A stretch of 64,000 nt of DNA from Pelecanus crispus (lineage: Eukaryota > Chordata > Aves > Pelecaniformes > Pelecanidae). This document shows, in pieces, positions 63,241-64,000 of the stretch. The notes under the pieces are model-generated. The model was given only the letters and a program-made list of their open reading frames with translations, was not told the DNA's origin and searched no databases. Both the position numbers and the translations under genes were made by a program. Each line of letters opens with the position of its first letter. The first letter of the stretch is position 1. Location: positions 77,435,721 through 77,499,720 of the forward strand of contig NC_134643.1 of the NCBI RefSeq assembly GCF_030463565.1, written 5' to 3'.

Positions 63241-64000
63241 GCGCAACTTTTGTGTGCTCGGAGGGCCTAAGCTTGTATCCCACCCCAGCACTACTCTCCT
63301 TGACGCCACGCTTGCTTCTTGCTTCTTCTGTCCTCCCTTCCCTGCGGCACGTGTTCATTTCTCAGCTGTTGATTTCTTCTGCTGTTTCAATCCCTCTCTG
63401 ACACCTTATCTCTGTCATAACCCTGAGAATTTATATTCTCCTCTGCAAATCTTCAAGAATCCCAACACTACCATCTGAAGCTAGGATTTGGTCCTTAATA
63501 TTTGTGCCATTAAAATAGATGTAATTATAGATTTGTGCAAAACACAAGTTTATTTTTCCACGTTCCTATGTTTTCATGTTGTTAGTGGTTACGGGACATG
63601 CTTTAGGAAAAATGCTTCAGATTATTCATTTAAAATAATGAAATTATTTCTGATATAATCCCTGGATCTTGTGCATAATGAAACAACATCTGGTAGAGAG
63701 ATTAGAAAATAAATGTTCTTGGCTTATTTTTTTTTCTTTTGTTAAACAGATGTTGTTGATACAAAACACAGAACTGTAAATCATAGCCTGCATGTGGACA
63801 CAGACTGTCACTACTGAGCAGAAATTTACTGTGGCTAGATAGAGATTTGAAACAGCAATGAATCACTGGCTTAGTAACTTTATTCACGTGGGTATGGTTT
63901 CAATATTCTGACATTAAGTGCACATGTCCTTAAAAAAAGAACCTTTTAATGGCAGCATGGGAGGCTCTGGTTTAGTTCCAGCTGTCTCGGCAGGGGAAGC

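Larger units (their letters stand above)
55247..64000 (-). other. ITPR2: ITPR2 intron (3'-most large intron), partial
   Basis: The next upstream ITPR2 exon should encode the zinc-finger-like TTCFICGL...HNMWHYLYF segment and would lie at higher coordinates. I looked for it on the minus strand and did not find it, so the window ends within an intron. Seen here: a CR1 tail at 61085-61380, an A15 run at 59853-59867, a CpG-rich patch at 62985-63240 and AT-rich unique sequence at about 62050-62300. Open frames on both strands lack recognisable domains. Confidence 0.85.

Noticed and set aside
1-64000. CRISPR arrays, operons, tRNA/rRNA genes, phage or plasmid systems
   Set aside because: The sequence is vertebrate nuclear DNA; no spaced direct repeats, cloverleaf-like tRNA boxes or rRNA segments were recognised.

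Overview
The window is vertebrate nuclear DNA and looks avian: compact introns, truncated CR1 LINE 3' ends closing on the ATTCTATG-type terminal repeat, a solo LTR of a type I associate with bird genomes, and worn MIR-like SINE relics. The LTR suggests a bird outside the chicken/quail group, but that is a memory-based inference. There is no operon, CRISPR array or prokaryotic gene.

Only two protein-coding genes can be supported, and they are convergent. On the plus strand are the last two coding exons of sarcospan (SSPN), at 13261-13347 and 18826-19191. They join in phase 0 and give 150 codons covering the second to fourth membrane segments, the cysteine-rich extracellular loop and the cytoplasmic tail. 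The first coding exon was not found, so 1-13260 is most likely the 3' part of SSPN intron 1. On the minus strand are the last two coding exons of the type 2 IP3 receptor (ITPR2), at 55085-55246 and 53758-53844. A long 3' UTR probably runs to a poly(A) signal at 50173-50178. From 55247 to the window end is ITPR2 intron.

Layout: 1-13260 SSPN intron 1 with two MIR relics; 13261-13347 exon; 13348-18825 intron with a CR1 tail; 18826-19191 terminal coding exon; from 19192 a 3' UTR of uncertain length; about 22300-50150 intergenic, with a solo LTR (24323-24924), CpG-rich patches, small hairpins, simple repeats and an AT-rich block that looks like a regulatory element; about 50153-53757 ITPR2 3' UTR; 53758-55246 ITPR2 exons; then intron with a longer CR1 tail at 61085-61380.

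The two genes are neighbours by conserved synteny rather than by a shared pathway: sarcospan belongs to the dystrophin-glycoprotein complex at the muscle membrane, and ITPR2 is an ER calcium-release channel. I found no convincing undescribed system. The more useful observations concern repeats, UTR structure and possible conserved non-coding sequence. Most long open frames here are chance frames in GC-rich DNA.
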